Source of the DNA: Hephaestia caeni
GTDB taxonomy: Bacteria; Pseudomonadota; Alphaproteobacteria; Sphingomonadales; Sphingomonadaceae
Length of the DNA stretch: 64,000 nucleotides
Direction of reading: 5' to 3'
NCBI RefSeq assembly: GCF_003550065.1
Contig: NZ_QXDC01000004.1
Location: 248,001 to 312,000, forward strand
Below are positions 9,299 to 17,282 of the stretch, piece after piece. Made by a program: the position numbers and the translations under genes. The number at the start of each line of letters is the position of its first letter. The first letter of the stretch is position 1. The notes below the pieces were generated by a model, which did no database searches, was not told where the DNA came from, and saw only the letters and a list, made by a program, of their open reading frames with translations.

Positions 9299-9933
9299 GG
9301 CGCCAACCTCCCGACTTCCGCAGTCAGGGCGGCGATCTCGCGCGCGGCCGCGCTATTGTCGTCGGCCTCAAAAACGAGGCGTCCGGACTGCGCCAGGTCG
9401 GCGAAGGCGACACGCTGGCCGATCGTCGCCGACATCAGGGGCGGATCGTGATCGGCCAGTGTCTCGGCGGTCTCGCGGGCGATGACGGTGCGTGCAGCGC
9501 AGCGGTTGAGTACGAAGCGGGCGAGGAGTTGCGGCCGATAGATTCGGGCCTCTGCGAGCAGCGCCAGCATTTCGGCCGAGGCCCAGCCATCGAGAGGTGA
9601 CGGCTGCACAGGGATCAGGACAAGATCGGCGGCGAGCAGCGCCGAACGCATACGACCTGCAACGCGCGGTGGTCCGTCGATGACGATGTGATCGGCGTCA
9701 CGCGCGAGTTCGGGCGCCTCGCGATGAAGTGTGTCGCGCGCCAAGCCGATGACGCCGAACAGGCGAGGCAGGCCCTCGCGGGTGCGTTGCTGCGACCAGT
9801 CGAGCGCCGATCCCTGCGGGTCGGCATCGATCAGGGTGATGCGCTTGCCTTCACGCGCCCATTGACCGGAAAGATGCAGCGCGAGCGTCGTTTTGCCGAC
9901 GCCGCCTTTCTGATTGAGAAGTGCGACGATCAT
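9295..9933 (-). CDS. parA: ParA-family partition ATPase
   Basis: Deviant-Walker ATPase of 212 residues. The N-terminus MIVALLNQKGGVGKTTLALHLSG carries the KGGVGKT nucleotide loop at residues 9-15. Next come TLIDADPQGSALDWSQQR and the switch segment ADHIVIDGPPRVAGRM, then LVLIPVQPSPLDGWA. All are standard for small plasmid-type ParA proteins lacking an N-terminal HTH. It overlaps repA by 4 nt and the RHH gene by 4 nt. In an ICE such proteins help keep the excised circle from being lost. Expected location is on the nucleoid. Confidence 0.94.
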   Translation of the reverse strand: MIVALLNQKGGVGKTTLALHLSGQWAREGKRITLIDADPQGSALDWSQQRTREGLPRLFGVIGLARDTLHREAPELARDADHIVIDGPPRVAGRMRSALLAADLVLIPVQPSPLDGWASAEMLALLAEARIYRPQLLARFVLNRCAARTVIARETAETLADHDPPLMSATIGQRVAFADLAQSGRLVFEADDNSAAAREIAALTAEVGRLAP

Positions 9934-11090
9934 TTCGCGCCTCCAGGCTCGTCGCCGAAGGTGAGATGCGCGTGGCCGGAAGAGCGGTCCGTACAGGCGG
10001 AGCTACGAAGAGCCTGATCGGTTACATGCGCTTGAAGTGATGGCTTTTTGGCCTGGTTCGGCCGCCTTCCGGCGATGTTTTCCACATCGCGCGCGCGCTC
10101 TTCAAAGTTAGATTCTTGGTTAGACTCTAAGTTAAGGGCGCGATTTCGCTTTTTGTTTCCAGAGCTTACACCCTGTTTCGGTTCCCGATAGCACGAGCCT
10201 CCGGTTCCCGATAGCACGATAGGTCGGGTTCCTGATAGCACGAGGCCGTCCACAGGTTGTCCACAGGCCGCCGATGGTTCAAAAGCAAGCAGCAACCGGC
10301 CGCCGACTTCGACCTCAAGGAACAGCGAGTAGCCGGGCAATGGCTGGCGGCGAATGATGTCGCGCAGCTCGAACGCGAAGCGCTTGAATGGCGAAAGACT
10401 GCCGGATTTCTGATGCAGGTGGCGGAAGTCGAAGCGCCAGCCATTGCGTTGTTTGCCGCCATGCTTGCGCACAATGCGGTAGAGCCAGCGGTCGAGGCCT
10501 CCAGTGAGACCGAAATAGTCCCGGTCGATGGTCAGGACGAGCGCATCGTCGAGAACGGCGCGGTAGAACCAGTCCGGCACGATCAGCTCGATGCCGGCGG
10601 GACGCCCCTGGCGATCGGTGCGCTCCTGCCATTCATTGATCCAGGAGAAACGGTGGCGGCGGCCTTCGGCCGCTTGCCGTATCGAGGTTGCGACCGTGGT
10701 CGACTGCAGCCGGTCGAGGGCAGCCTTGAGGCGCTGATAATCGCGCATCGATACGCCGCGGCCGATGAAATTGAGGATCTCGTAGGGGGTGGCGGCCATC
10801 AGGCGCGAAGTGCGAAGACCTTTGTCGCGCGCTTCGACGATCTGGCTCGCCGCCCAGATGAGGATGTCGGCATCCCAGATTGTGGCCATGCCATGATCGG
10901 GAACCGCCTCGACGCGGATGCTCACGTCGCCGGCGACGAAATCGATCGGCGCGGTGCGGTGTGACTTGGAGAGGGAGAAGAACGGATAGGCCATGAGGTC
11001 CTGCGCGTCGCGGGGCGCGAAATCGCCAGGGAGCGCGTGGAACAGATCGAGTTGTCCGCGCTCCGGAGATGGGCGATGCCGCGTCGTCAT
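9930..11090 (-). CDS. repA: RepA-type replication initiator
   Basis: A 386-residue protein of the plasmid replication initiator RPA/RepA family. Recognisable segments are QLDLFHALPGDFAPRDAQDLMAYPFFSLSK, then IDFVAGDVSIRV and FIGRGVSMRDYQRLKAALDRLQSTTVATSI. It should bind iterons and recruit the host replisome, giving the excised ICE autonomous replication. The last 110 residues (from about VLSGTRPIVLSGT) lie over a DNA repeat array and are low in conserved features. It starts with MTTRHRPSPERG 18 nt after the AlpA-like gene's stop and overlaps parA by 4 nt. Confidence 0.88.
   Translation of the reverse strand: MTTRHRPSPERGQLDLFHALPGDFAPRDAQDLMAYPFFSLSKSHRTAPIDFVAGDVSIRVEAVPDHGMATIWDADILIWAASQIVEARDKGLRTSRLMAATPYEILNFIGRGVSMRDYQRLKAALDRLQSTTVATSIRQAAEGRRHRFSWINEWQERTDRQGRPAGIELIVPDWFYRAVLDDALVLTIDRDYFGLTGGLDRWLYRIVRKHGGKQRNGWRFDFRHLHQKSGSLSPFKRFAFELRDIIRRQPLPGYSLFLEVEVGGRLLLAFEPSAACGQPVDGLVLSGTRPIVLSGTGGSCYREPKQGVSSGNKKRNRALNLESNQESNFEERARDVENIAGRRPNQAKKPSLQAHVTDQALRSSACTDRSSGHAHLTFGDEPGGAK
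10180..10243. repeat. Three iteron-like direct repeats inside repA
   Basis: The 17-mer GGTTCCCGATAGCACGA occurs exactly at 10180-10196 and 10203-10219, and with one mismatch (CCT for CCC) at 10227-10243. Starts are spaced 23 and 24 nt, close to two helical turns. The 23-nt step is not a multiple of three, so the repeats are read in different frames by repA. That argues for selection on the DNA and not on the protein. Placed next to DnaA-like boxes, they look like RepA-binding iterons of an internal oriV. Confidence 0.65.
10246..10265. other. Two DnaA-box-like sites beside the iterons
   Basis: TTGTCCACA at 10257-10265 differs from the DnaA-box consensus TTWTNCACA at one position. A second, weaker copy, CCGTCCACA, lies at 10246-10254, 11 nt upstream in the same orientation. 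They begin 3 nt after the third iteron. The combination suggests a replication origin embedded in the repA coding sequence. Confidence 0.45.
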
Positions 11091-11107
11091 TGAAAAGACC
11101 GCGCGGA

Positions 11108-11389
11108 TCAGCGGGCGTGACGGCCGGCATGGGATGCCGGTGCGGGCTCATGGCGTTTCGCGGGCAGCACGCTGCCCCGCGGATCGGAGGTGGACGTCAC
11201 GGCGCCGCGTTCAGCCCATGCCTCAAGCTCATTGACGGAATAGACGACGCGCCCGCCAAGCTTGCGATAGGCCGGCCCGGTGCCGTAGGTCCGGTGCTTT
11301 TCGAGGGTACGGGCCGAGAGACTGAGGAATTCGGCGGCTTCCTTGGTGCGGAGGAAGCGCGGCGGCAGGGTCGCGAGATTGGCGTTCAT
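11108..11389 (-). CDS. AlpA/MerR-like helix-turn-helix protein
   Basis: A 93-residue protein with RFLRTKEAAEFLSLSARTLEKHRTYGTGPAYRKLGGRVVYSVNELEAWA. This is the winged-helix layout of AlpA/excisionase-type regulators (HTH_17): a helix-turn-helix, then the turn (KLGGRVVY) and a helix ending in EAW. The C-terminal 30 residues are a basic, unstructured tail. It is directly upstream of repA with an 18-nt gap, so it may control the repA-parA-traF unit or act as a recombination directionality factor for the integrase at 32.7 kb. Neither role is shown by sequence alone. Confidence 0.85.
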   Translation of the reverse strand: MNANLATLPPRFLRTKEAAEFLSLSARTLEKHRTYGTGPAYRKLGGRVVYSVNELEAWAERGAVTSTSDPRGSVLPAKRHEPAPASHAGRHAR

Positions 11390-11524
11390 GGTGGCCTCCG
11401 TGGCTTTCGCGGGAGCCGCTGGCGTTCAGCGGCGAACGAAGGCCACGGTGGCGAAGAAGAATAGCGAAGGGGGAGTGCGAACTTGGGGGGGCCTAATTCG
11501 CACACCTTGCCCTAGTAGCGCAGG

Positions 11525-12296
11525 TTACGAACGACGGCGGTGGCGAAGAAGCTTGCGGTAACCGCCGTCGATCATCGCGAAGCCGTCCTTGACCAGATCG
11601 AGGACAGCGTCCCGGAGCGCGGACGTTTTCCAGGGGTCGCTGGCAACGCGTTCAACGCCGAAAATCGCTTCGGCGATCTCGCGATAGTCGGCGTTGTGCA
11701 AACGGCCGTCAGCGGCGCGCAGCATGTTTTTGAGACGACGGCGCTGCTGCGCCGTCATCCGACTGTCCTGTGGCACAGGCAGGCCGTGAAGGCTTCGCCA
11801 GAGTCTGATCAGTGACTGGACACGATCCAGGCTGTGGGCGTCGAGCGGAATGATGGCGGCGATGGACTGCGTCGGCTCGAGACCCGCTCTCGCGACAAGG
11901 TGCAGGCGACCGCTTCCGGTGAGAACCGATATATGCAGTCCTTCCTCTGAACTGCGGCTGATTTCCGAGCGAATATCCTCGAAAATGCGAGGGCTGACCT
12001 GCTCAATTTCCGGGGCGGGTCCGATATGGACTACGCTGGTGTCAGCTTCCGGCGTCCAGAAAACAGGTTGTTCGAGTGCATTCAGGCTGGGCCTGGCGGG
12101 GAAATCGGAGACCCCAGCGATCGCCGATCGCTTCGGTCTCAGGCCCGAGTTCGGAGGCCATGCGGATGGAGTTTGCGTAGTCGCGCTGGTAATCGAGATT
12201 GCGCCGAAGGCACTCCCACGCCAGTGCATCTACATCTGCCCGATCGAGATAGTCGTATGTAGTTGATGATCGCCATTCTCTTGTATCGGGCGTCAT
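11525..12296 (-). pseudogene. DUF6499/DUF2285 regulator-like gene with a frameshift
   Basis: Two overlapping minus frames together make one protein of this family. The first begins at the ATG 12294-12296 (MTPDTREWRSSTTYDYLDRADVDALAWECLRRNLDYQRDYA) and is correct through DRWGLRFP. The family continuation ARPSLNALEQPVFWTPEADTSVV is in another frame, which runs to 11525. The switch lies at a run of four C on the minus strand (12098-12101); deleting one would restore one frame. The full-length protein would be about 255 residues, with the DUF2285 region near DSRMTAQQRRRLKNMLRAADGR. It is either a recent frameshift or a sequencing error. Confidence 0.75.
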
Positions 12297-12408
12297 TTAA
12301 TCCTCCCCGTTCAGCGAATACGCGTACAGAGCGAATTGATTCCGGGGATTCTATTTCTTGGGAAGGTTGCAAGGCGCAACAGGCGTTGCACTTGAGACAA
12401 CACGGGAT

Positions 12409-12672
12409 CTAATGAGGCCGGCCGCGCCTGAGCTGCCGGTAGCCATGCTTGGTCATCCAGTGTGCGCGAGCCAGATGGCTGTCGTGGACGCGGCGAGCGC
12501 GGTCCGGCTCAGTCGTTGGACAGATGCCGAAAAGAACCTCGGCCGCTTCGCGCCAGTCTGCTCCATCTGCCTCTGCGTCCAGCAGACGAGCATAGAGCTT
12601 GATGTGCTGTCGGTCATACTCGGTGAGCGACAGCATGGAAGGGGCTTCGTCGAGGAAATCAATTGTGGTCAT
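12409..12672 (-). CDS. DUF2285 domain protein
   Basis: An 87-residue protein that is nearly all DUF2285: LTEYDRQHIKLYARLLDAEADGADWREAAEVLFGI, then EPDRARRVHDSHLARAHWMTKHGYRQLLR-like ending. The domain is common beside repA/XRE genes in alphaproteobacterial ICEs and is thought to be DNA-binding, though this is not proven. The adjacent frameshifted gene contains a second, longer DUF2285 protein, so the element normally encodes two. No signal peptide or membrane segment is seen. Gaps to both neighbours are about 100 bp. Confidence 0.8.
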   Translation of the reverse strand: MTTIDFLDEAPSMLSLTEYDRQHIKLYARLLDAEADGADWREAAEVLFGICPTTEPDRARRVHDSHLARAHWMTKHGYRQLRRGRPH

Positions 12673-12766
12673 TAGTCGGCACGTGACACTCTGGGATGGC
12701 GGTTGCTATTCTTAAGCACCATTACAGCGCGACGATGACAAGCGGGAGGCGGTAGAAGGGTGGGAA

Positions 12767-13027
12767 TTACCGGACTCTGCTGCGTTCGGCTGCTTCGTGC
12801 ACATCGACAAGCATAACCCCTTCGTTGCGGCCCGATCTGATGAAGGCGATTCCTTCGGCCTCAAGCGCTCTGCGGACTTGGTCGCTGGTGCTTTCATACA
12901 CACGCAGTTCAGCGGCCGACTCCATGCGCTTGAGCGCCGTCAGCGAAACCTTGGCCTTGTCAGCGAGCATCTCCTGTGTCCAACCCAGTAATGCGCGCGC
13001 GGCCCGTGTTTGTCGGGAAGTGATCAT
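12767..13027 (-). CDS. XRE-family repressor-like protein
   Basis: An 86-residue protein with the Cro/CI helix-turn-helix at its N-terminus (RQTRAARALLGWTQEMLADKAKVSLTALKRMESA). The short C-terminal segment (YESTSDQVRRALEAEGIAFIR) is typical of small XRE regulators in which the last strand names an age-like motif. The ATG at 13027 is preceded by GGGAGGTG. A perfect 18-bp palindrome covers the start codon, so autorepression is likely. Its neighbours (DUF2285 genes, ssb, repA) suggest control of ICE maintenance or excision. Confidence 0.85.
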   Translation of the reverse strand: MITSRQTRAARALLGWTQEMLADKAKVSLTALKRMESAAELRVYESTSDQVRRALEAEGIAFIRSGRNEGVMLVDVHEAAERSRVR

Positions 13028-13037
13028 GCATGATCAC
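13020..13037. promoter_or_regulatory. Perfect 18-bp palindrome at the XRE start codon
   Basis: GTGATCATGCATGATCAC is self-complementary over all 18 bases. It covers the XRE gene's start codon (13025-13027) and abuts its ribosome site. A dimeric XRE protein bound here would block its own translation initiation region and probably its promoter, so this is a strong operator candidate. The 220 bp to the right (13038-13260) show no gene. Confidence 0.6.
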
Positions 13038-13260
13038 CTCCCACCGTGCGTCAACGTCACGCCAGAACTACGGCTATTATAGACGGATTTGGAGTGGAAA
13101 GCGACCCAGAATCGGTGTTCCTAGAGATTTGACGTCTGGTCAGTGGCGGGGGCGATTCGGGCAGTGCTGGGTTCTCTCTCCAAGCCAAGGCGAGCAGGAG
13201 AGATTGTTCGAGGCTTATCGTGCTGCCGGAAGACGACGACTCATGCCAGGAACGCCAGAT

Positions 13261-13293
13261 AATTAGGAAATCCCGGCGGCTTGCGCCGCCGGG
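13261..13293 (-). terminator. Rho-independent terminator after ssb
   Basis: A 9-bp perfect stem (CCCGGCGGC / GCCGCCGGG, 13272-13280 and 13285-13293) with a 4-nt loop lies 16 nt past the ssb stop. On the minus strand it is followed by ATTTCCTAATT. The T-run is imperfect but the stem is very stable. Confidence 0.65.
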
Positions 13294-13308
13294 CTCCCGG
13301 TATCCCGC

Positions 13309-13710
13309 TCAGAACGGGATGTCATCGTCGTCGATGAACTTGCCGTCTTCGTTCTGGGTCTGCTTTGCCCGGCTGAGGAAGTCCACCGTCTCGGCGATGA
13401 TCTCGCAGCCGTAGCGCTCAACGCCCTGCTGATCGGTCCACTTGGTGTAGTGGATGCGGCCGCGAACCAGAACCTTCATGCCCTTCTCGCAATGCTGCTG
13501 GATCGTCTTACCGAGGCCGTTGAAGGCGGTGATCCGGTGCCATTCGGTGTCCTGGACGCGATAGCCGTCCTTGTCTCGGACAACCTTGCCTTCCGAGTAG
13601 CGGGGGCGCGAGGTGGCCAGCGTGAAGTGGGTGATCGAGGTGCCGCTCTGGGTGTTGCGGGTTTCGGGGTCCTGGCCGATGTTGCCGGCAAGAATGACGA
13701 TGTTCTGCAT
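13309..13710 (-). CDS. ssb: Single-stranded DNA-binding protein
   Basis: A 133-residue SSB. The OB fold is visible from MQNIVILAGNIGQDPETRNTQSG through ITHFTLATSRPRYS, then DTEWHRITAFNGLGKTIQQHCEKGMKVLVRGRIHYTKW and ETVDFLSRA. The tail ends in the acidic DDDDIPF, the SSB partner-docking motif. The start at 13710 is chosen because the longer frame adds a non-conserved basic segment, while family members begin at MQN. In conjugative elements a private SSB coats incoming single-stranded DNA. It is preceded by a structured leader and followed by a terminator, so it is probably a single-gene transcript. Confidence 0.95.
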   Translation of the reverse strand: MQNIVILAGNIGQDPETRNTQSGTSITHFTLATSRPRYSEGKVVRDKDGYRVQDTEWHRITAFNGLGKTIQQHCEKGMKVLVRGRIHYTKWTDQQGVERYGCEIIAETVDFLSRAKQTQNEDGKFIDDDDIPF

Positions 13711-13760
13711 TGTAAGTCTCCGTTGCTTCTCGAAGGGACCATCCCTCCGACGAGACCCGG
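13711..13760 (-). promoter_or_regulatory. Structured leader of ssb (leader family 2, copy 1)
   Basis: Reading the minus strand toward the ssb ATG, GTCTC (13752-13756) pairs with GAGAC (13716-13720). They enclose the hairpin AGGGA-TGG-TCCCT (13734-13746). The 3' half of the outer stem overlaps the GGAGA ribosome site. The same layout, with a different outer stem sequence, precedes the 54-residue gene at 24512. Confidence 0.5.
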
Positions 13761-14416
13761 CCAAGGCCGTCGGGAGACGCCAGCAAGTGCCGCCTTGGCG
13801 GCACCTCGCCCTTAAGGCCCGGAGTGGAGCGGGCAGCCGCGCTTGCGCGGCAACACGGTCCGGAGCCGCGGGGGTTGCGGTCGGAAACCGAACGGACTTA
13901 GGGGATCAGTCAGTCGGAGGGATTGGCGCCTCGGAAAGCTGACACCGGGGACGCACAGCAGAACCGTTCGTCCTTCCCGGCAACGAGGGCGCTACAGGCC
14001 CCGATATGAAACCCGCATCAGAGCGGGGTGCGCGCCGCCGGGATCGCCGTCACGAGCCGCAGCACGCCGCCAGTCGGAAGGCGAGCCGGGACCAGGACGA
14101 AACGGCTATTGGGCTCCAGGATGTATGGCGTTGTTCCACCCCGTCGGCCGAAGGTGCGATCCAGTGAATTGCAGGGCTGGAGAGCATGAAGGTGTTCGCG
14201 GACGCCACGACACGGAGGGGAACGAAGCAGAGAGTGGCGACCTTGCTAAGGCTGGGAGGGTATCAGCCGATGACCGACTTCCACAGCGGGGCCAATCGGA
14301 GCGAAGACCTTGGCCCTTACAGCGCCGGTGGCGCCATTCCTCAGAGCAGGATGCCGGAAGCCCAACAGTGCAAACCGGCGCAGATTTTTTGTGACGAGCG
14401 GCGATTCGCGATCGCA
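13761..14416. other. 656-bp stretch without a recognisable gene
   Basis: Both strands were read and no frame resembles a protein family. The plus-strand frame at 13843-14394 is Arg/Gly-rich and looks like a shadow. The sequence has many short GC-rich inverted repeats (for example around 13850-13910), giving it the look of structured RNA. It lies between ssb, transcribed away from it, and a small membrane-protein gene. It could be a decayed intron or an RNA gene; nothing decisive is visible. Confidence 0.4.
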
Positions 14417-14812
14417 TCAGCGAGACAGGACGCCTGTACCGAGCGCATTGAGATTGAGCATCGCCGCTATGCCGATGAAGAGACCGCCGGCGCCGCCGAG
14501 CAGGTTCAGCATAATCGTCGCGTCGACGAAATTCTTCGTGACGCCATGCACGAGCGCATAACCGGCGATCATCGCCGGCACCGCGAATACGGCGAGGGCG
14601 ATAAGCCGCAAGGCCGGGTTCTTGGCAAAGCCTACGACGGCGATGACCAGCGCCACGGATAGCAGCGCCGACAGCAGGAAGCCGGCCTCCATTCCATAGA
14701 CATATTGAAAGGCCGTCAGCCCGACCATGAACGGCAAGGCGTAGATGGCAAAGTTGTAGGCGATGACGCAAAGCGCGATCGTCAGGGAGATGGCAAGCAG
14801 GATGAGGGTCAC
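14417..14812 (-). CDS. Small polytopic membrane protein of the ICE
   Basis: A 131-residue, strongly hydrophobic protein with about four membrane helices: TLILLAISLTIALCVIAYNFAIYALPFMVGL, then FLLSALLSVALVIAVVGFA, then LIALAVFAVPAMIAGYALVHG and LLGGAGGLFIGIAAM. It has few charged residues and no known catalytic motif. Similar small membrane proteins recur in alphaproteobacterial conjugative elements with no assigned role. It is upstream of DUF2493 in map order but separated from it by 164 bp (14813-14976). Entry exclusion or a link to the transfer channel would fit a protein of this kind, but nothing shows it. Confidence 0.75.
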   Translation of the reverse strand: MTLILLAISLTIALCVIAYNFAIYALPFMVGLTAFQYVYGMEAGFLLSALLSVALVIAVVGFAKNPALRLIALAVFAVPAMIAGYALVHGVTKNFVDATIMLNLLGGAGGLFIGIAAMLNLNALGTGVLSR

Positions 14813-14976
14813 GGCAGCCTCCGCATGAACGATTGAGGATCACCACAGGCTGCCGGATAATACGCTCCGCCTGCGACTATGCCAGTTCGCCGTTGCTGCA
14901 AATATTCTTCAAGAAAGCCATCAACCTCGTGTTCAGTCAAGTAGAGGCGGCTGGCAGGCCGCCGAGCGGCGGCGCT

Positions 14977-15912
14977 TTACGCGCCGCCGTCGAACTTCAT
15001 GACTGGAATGCCGAGCTTGCGCGCCTTATCCGCAAGGTTCTCCTGAATCCCGGTGCCGGGGAAGACCAGGACGCCGACCGGCAGGACATCGAGCATGGCG
15101 TCGTTGCGCTTGAAGGGCGCGGCCTTGGCGTGCTTCGTCCAGTCGGGCTTGAAGGCGACCTGCGGCACCTTGCGACTGTCAGCCCAGCGGGAGGCGATCA
15201 GTTCGGCGCCCTTCGGCGAGCCGCCGTGCAGGAGCACCATGTCCGTGTGCTTGGCATGAACCTGATCGAGCTTCGTCCAGATCAGGTTGTGATCGTTGAA
15301 GTCCGCACCGCCCGTGATGGCGACTCTGGGACCGGCGGGCAGCAGCACATCGGTCTCGGCCCGGCGCTTAGCGGCGAGGAAATCGCGGCTGTCGATCATT
15401 GCCGAGGTGAGGTTGCGATGGTTGACCATCGAACCGCTGCGCGGCCGCCAGGGCGTGCCGGTGTGGTGCTCGAAGGCGTCCGCCGAGAGGTCGCGGAAGA
15501 GTTCCATGCTGTTGCGCCGTTCGACCAGGGTCTGTCCCTCCGCCGTGAGGCGTTCGAGTTCGACGCTCTTGACCTCGCTGCCATCCTGTTCCCGCTGAAG
15601 GCGGAGCTGCCCCTGCTCGTTGTCGTCGAGTTCGCGTTCGACCCGGTCGGCGGCGCGATGGAAGAGATTGACCGTCGACCAGAGGAGATCGTCGAGATCG
15701 GGTTCGAGGCGGGTGTCGCCGAGCGTCGAGACGAGGGCGTCGAAGATGTCTGCGACGGCTGCGGCGACGGTGTTGCCCTCCGGTAGCGGACGCGGATCGG
15801 GTTCGTCCTGGAAAGGGCGGTAGCCATAGAGCTGGAGTTCGGTGAGGACGTGATCGGTGGGGGATGAGGTGTGGAACGGCTCGAAGCCTGCGTCATCGTC
15901 TTCGTTCATCAT
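14977..15912 (-). CDS. DUF2493 domain protein of the ICE
   Basis: A 311-residue protein. The N-terminal part (PTDHVLTELQLYGYRPFQDEPDPRPLPEGNTVAAAVADIFDALV) is conserved in ICE and plasmid homologues. The C-terminal part is a Rossmann-like DUF2493/SLOG-type domain: GPRVAITGGADFNDHNLIWTKLD, then DMVLLHGGSPKGAELIASRWAD and GVLVFPGTGIQENLADKARKLGIPV. Such domains bind nucleotides, and several SLOG relatives act in defence or signalling. The ATG pair at 15912/15909 is preferred over 15945 because family members begin MMNEDxDAG and an AAGGA lies upstream. The stop codon lies in a GC-rich hairpin that may end transcription. Confidence 0.85.
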   Translation of the reverse strand: MMNEDDDAGFEPFHTSSPTDHVLTELQLYGYRPFQDEPDPRPLPEGNTVAAAVADIFDALVSTLGDTRLEPDLDDLLWSTVNLFHRAADRVERELDDNEQGQLRLQREQDGSEVKSVELERLTAEGQTLVERRNSMELFRDLSADAFEHHTGTPWRPRSGSMVNHRNLTSAMIDSRDFLAAKRRAETDVLLPAGPRVAITGGADFNDHNLIWTKLDQVHAKHTDMVLLHGGSPKGAELIASRWADSRKVPQVAFKPDWTKHAKAAPFKRNDAMLDVLPVGVLVFPGTGIQENLADKARKLGIPVMKFDGGA

Positions 15913-16052
15913 CGGGAGCATCCTTCGTCTGGAGACCGCGCCCATCGCGGCCTTCGCAGGCGTCGAAGCTCACGGGCGGGACGGCCTGGCAGCCCTCGTG
16001 CTCCCGCGAGGGCCTTGATGGCCAAGCCGGCTATTTTGCTTCGCGATGCAAA

Positions 16053-16070
16053 GGCGGGGCTTGCCCCGCC
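16053..16070 (-). terminator. GC-rich hairpin between DUF2493 and Toprim genes
   Basis: GGCGGGGC (16053-16060) and GCCCCGCC (16063-16070) form an 8-bp stem with a 2-nt loop. On the minus strand it is followed by TTTGC. It lies about 175 bp past the Toprim stop. The rest of the 332-bp gap 15913-16244 contains no gene that can be supported. Confidence 0.4.
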
Positions 16071-16244
16071 GGCGGAAAATAGCCGAGAGCGCAGCGCCAT
16101 TGCCCGGCTGGCCCGTTTGTGAGCCGATCGCCCCCTCAGAAGGCCGTGGGCGCCCTCTCCGACGCGGGAAGGGTGTTCCCGATGATGAGCGGAGACGGCA
16201 GGCGGAGCCATTCAGAGCTTTGCCCCATCCCCCCGCCGATCCTC

Positions 16245-17282
16245 TCACCCCTCCATGAACCGGCTGACGTCCACGGGATGAAGCTGATCCTTCAGGGCCG
16301 CCCGGAGGGCATCGACGCCGCGCCAGCGCAGATCCTCGTTGAAGTCCTCGCGCGCTGGCGACATCGCAACCGCTTCGATCCCGACGCTCGCAGCTCGGGC
16401 GATCAGGCTGTCTCTCGCGCCGTCCCCAGCCGGATCACGATCGCGAAGGACATAGAGCCTGCGTAGCGTCGCCGGGAACAGGATGGCGGCGAGGTGTGCG
16501 GCCGAGAGCGCCGCCAGCATCGGCATGTGCGGCAGAACCTGACGGGGCGACAGCACGGTCTCGATGCCCTCCCCGGCGACCAGCACATCGCCGGCAACGC
16601 CAAAGCGGACGCCGTGTCCGAGAAGGTCGCCCATCGCCCGCCTCGGCGTTTCGACAGGCGCCTTGCCCGAGCCGTCCGGGGCGAGCCAGGTGCGGTGCGC
16701 GCCGGTCTGTCGCCCGTCAAGGTCGGTGACGGACGCGATCATCGCCGGCCAGATCTCCGTGGGCGAATGCTCGTCGGGCCGGTAATAGCACCGGGGATGG
16801 TAGCGCAGTGCGGTGCCGCCGATGAGCGACGTGATTGCCCGCCCGCTGAGGTAGGTCGCCGCGAGCGTGCCGGGGATCGGCTGCGACATGGCGAACAGCC
16901 GCCGCGACGCTTCGGGCGAACCGACGGCAATGCTCGATGTCCTGCCGGTCGGTGTCCCTGTCTGTTCCGGCGAGGGATGCGGGAGACTGAGGAAACGGCG
17001 CGCTTCCTCGGCCACATCCTTGAAATCGACGAGGCCAAGCGCCTCGCGGATGATGTCGAGCAGATCGCCATGGTCGCCGGTGGCGGCGTCGGTCCATTTC
17101 CCGGCCGGACCTTTGGGGGTGTCCCTGAGCCGGACATAGAGGGAGCGGCCGGGGCTGTTCTGCGCGTCCCCGACCTGCCAGTAATTGCCTGCCCTCCGAC
17201 CGGAGGACAGGTATTCGCGGCAGACCGCCTCGGCCTCGCGGCCGAGGCGATGCGCCAGTTCTGAGGCGTGACGCGAAGCCAT
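16245..17282 (-). CDS. Toprim-domain primase-like protein
   Basis: A 345-residue protein resembling plasmid TraC/primase-type enzymes (DUF7146 plus Toprim). The N-terminal part is helical, with a nucleic-acid-binding region GRSLYVRLRDTPKGPAGKWTDAATGDHGDLLDIIRE. The catalytic Toprim fold is at the C-terminal side: DVLVAGEGIETVLSPRQVLP with its Glu, then RRLYVLRDRDPAGDGARDSLI with the DxD. It would prime second-strand synthesis on transferred DNA or act in ICE replication. The zinc ribbon of full primases is not seen. The start codon immediately follows the helicase stop codon (TAAATG), so they are co-translated. Confidence 0.88.
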   Translation of the reverse strand: MASRHASELAHRLGREAEAVCREYLSSGRRAGNYWQVGDAQNSPGRSLYVRLRDTPKGPAGKWTDAATGDHGDLLDIIREALGLVDFKDVAEEARRFLSLPHPSPEQTGTPTGRTSSIAVGSPEASRRLFAMSQPIPGTLAATYLSGRAITSLIGGTALRYHPRCYYRPDEHSPTEIWPAMIASVTDLDGRQTGAHRTWLAPDGSGKAPVETPRRAMGDLLGHGVRFGVAGDVLVAGEGIETVLSPRQVLPHMPMLAALSAAHLAAILFPATLRRLYVLRDRDPAGDGARDSLIARAASVGIEAVAMSPAREDFNEDLRWRGVDALRAALKDQLHPVDVSRFMEG

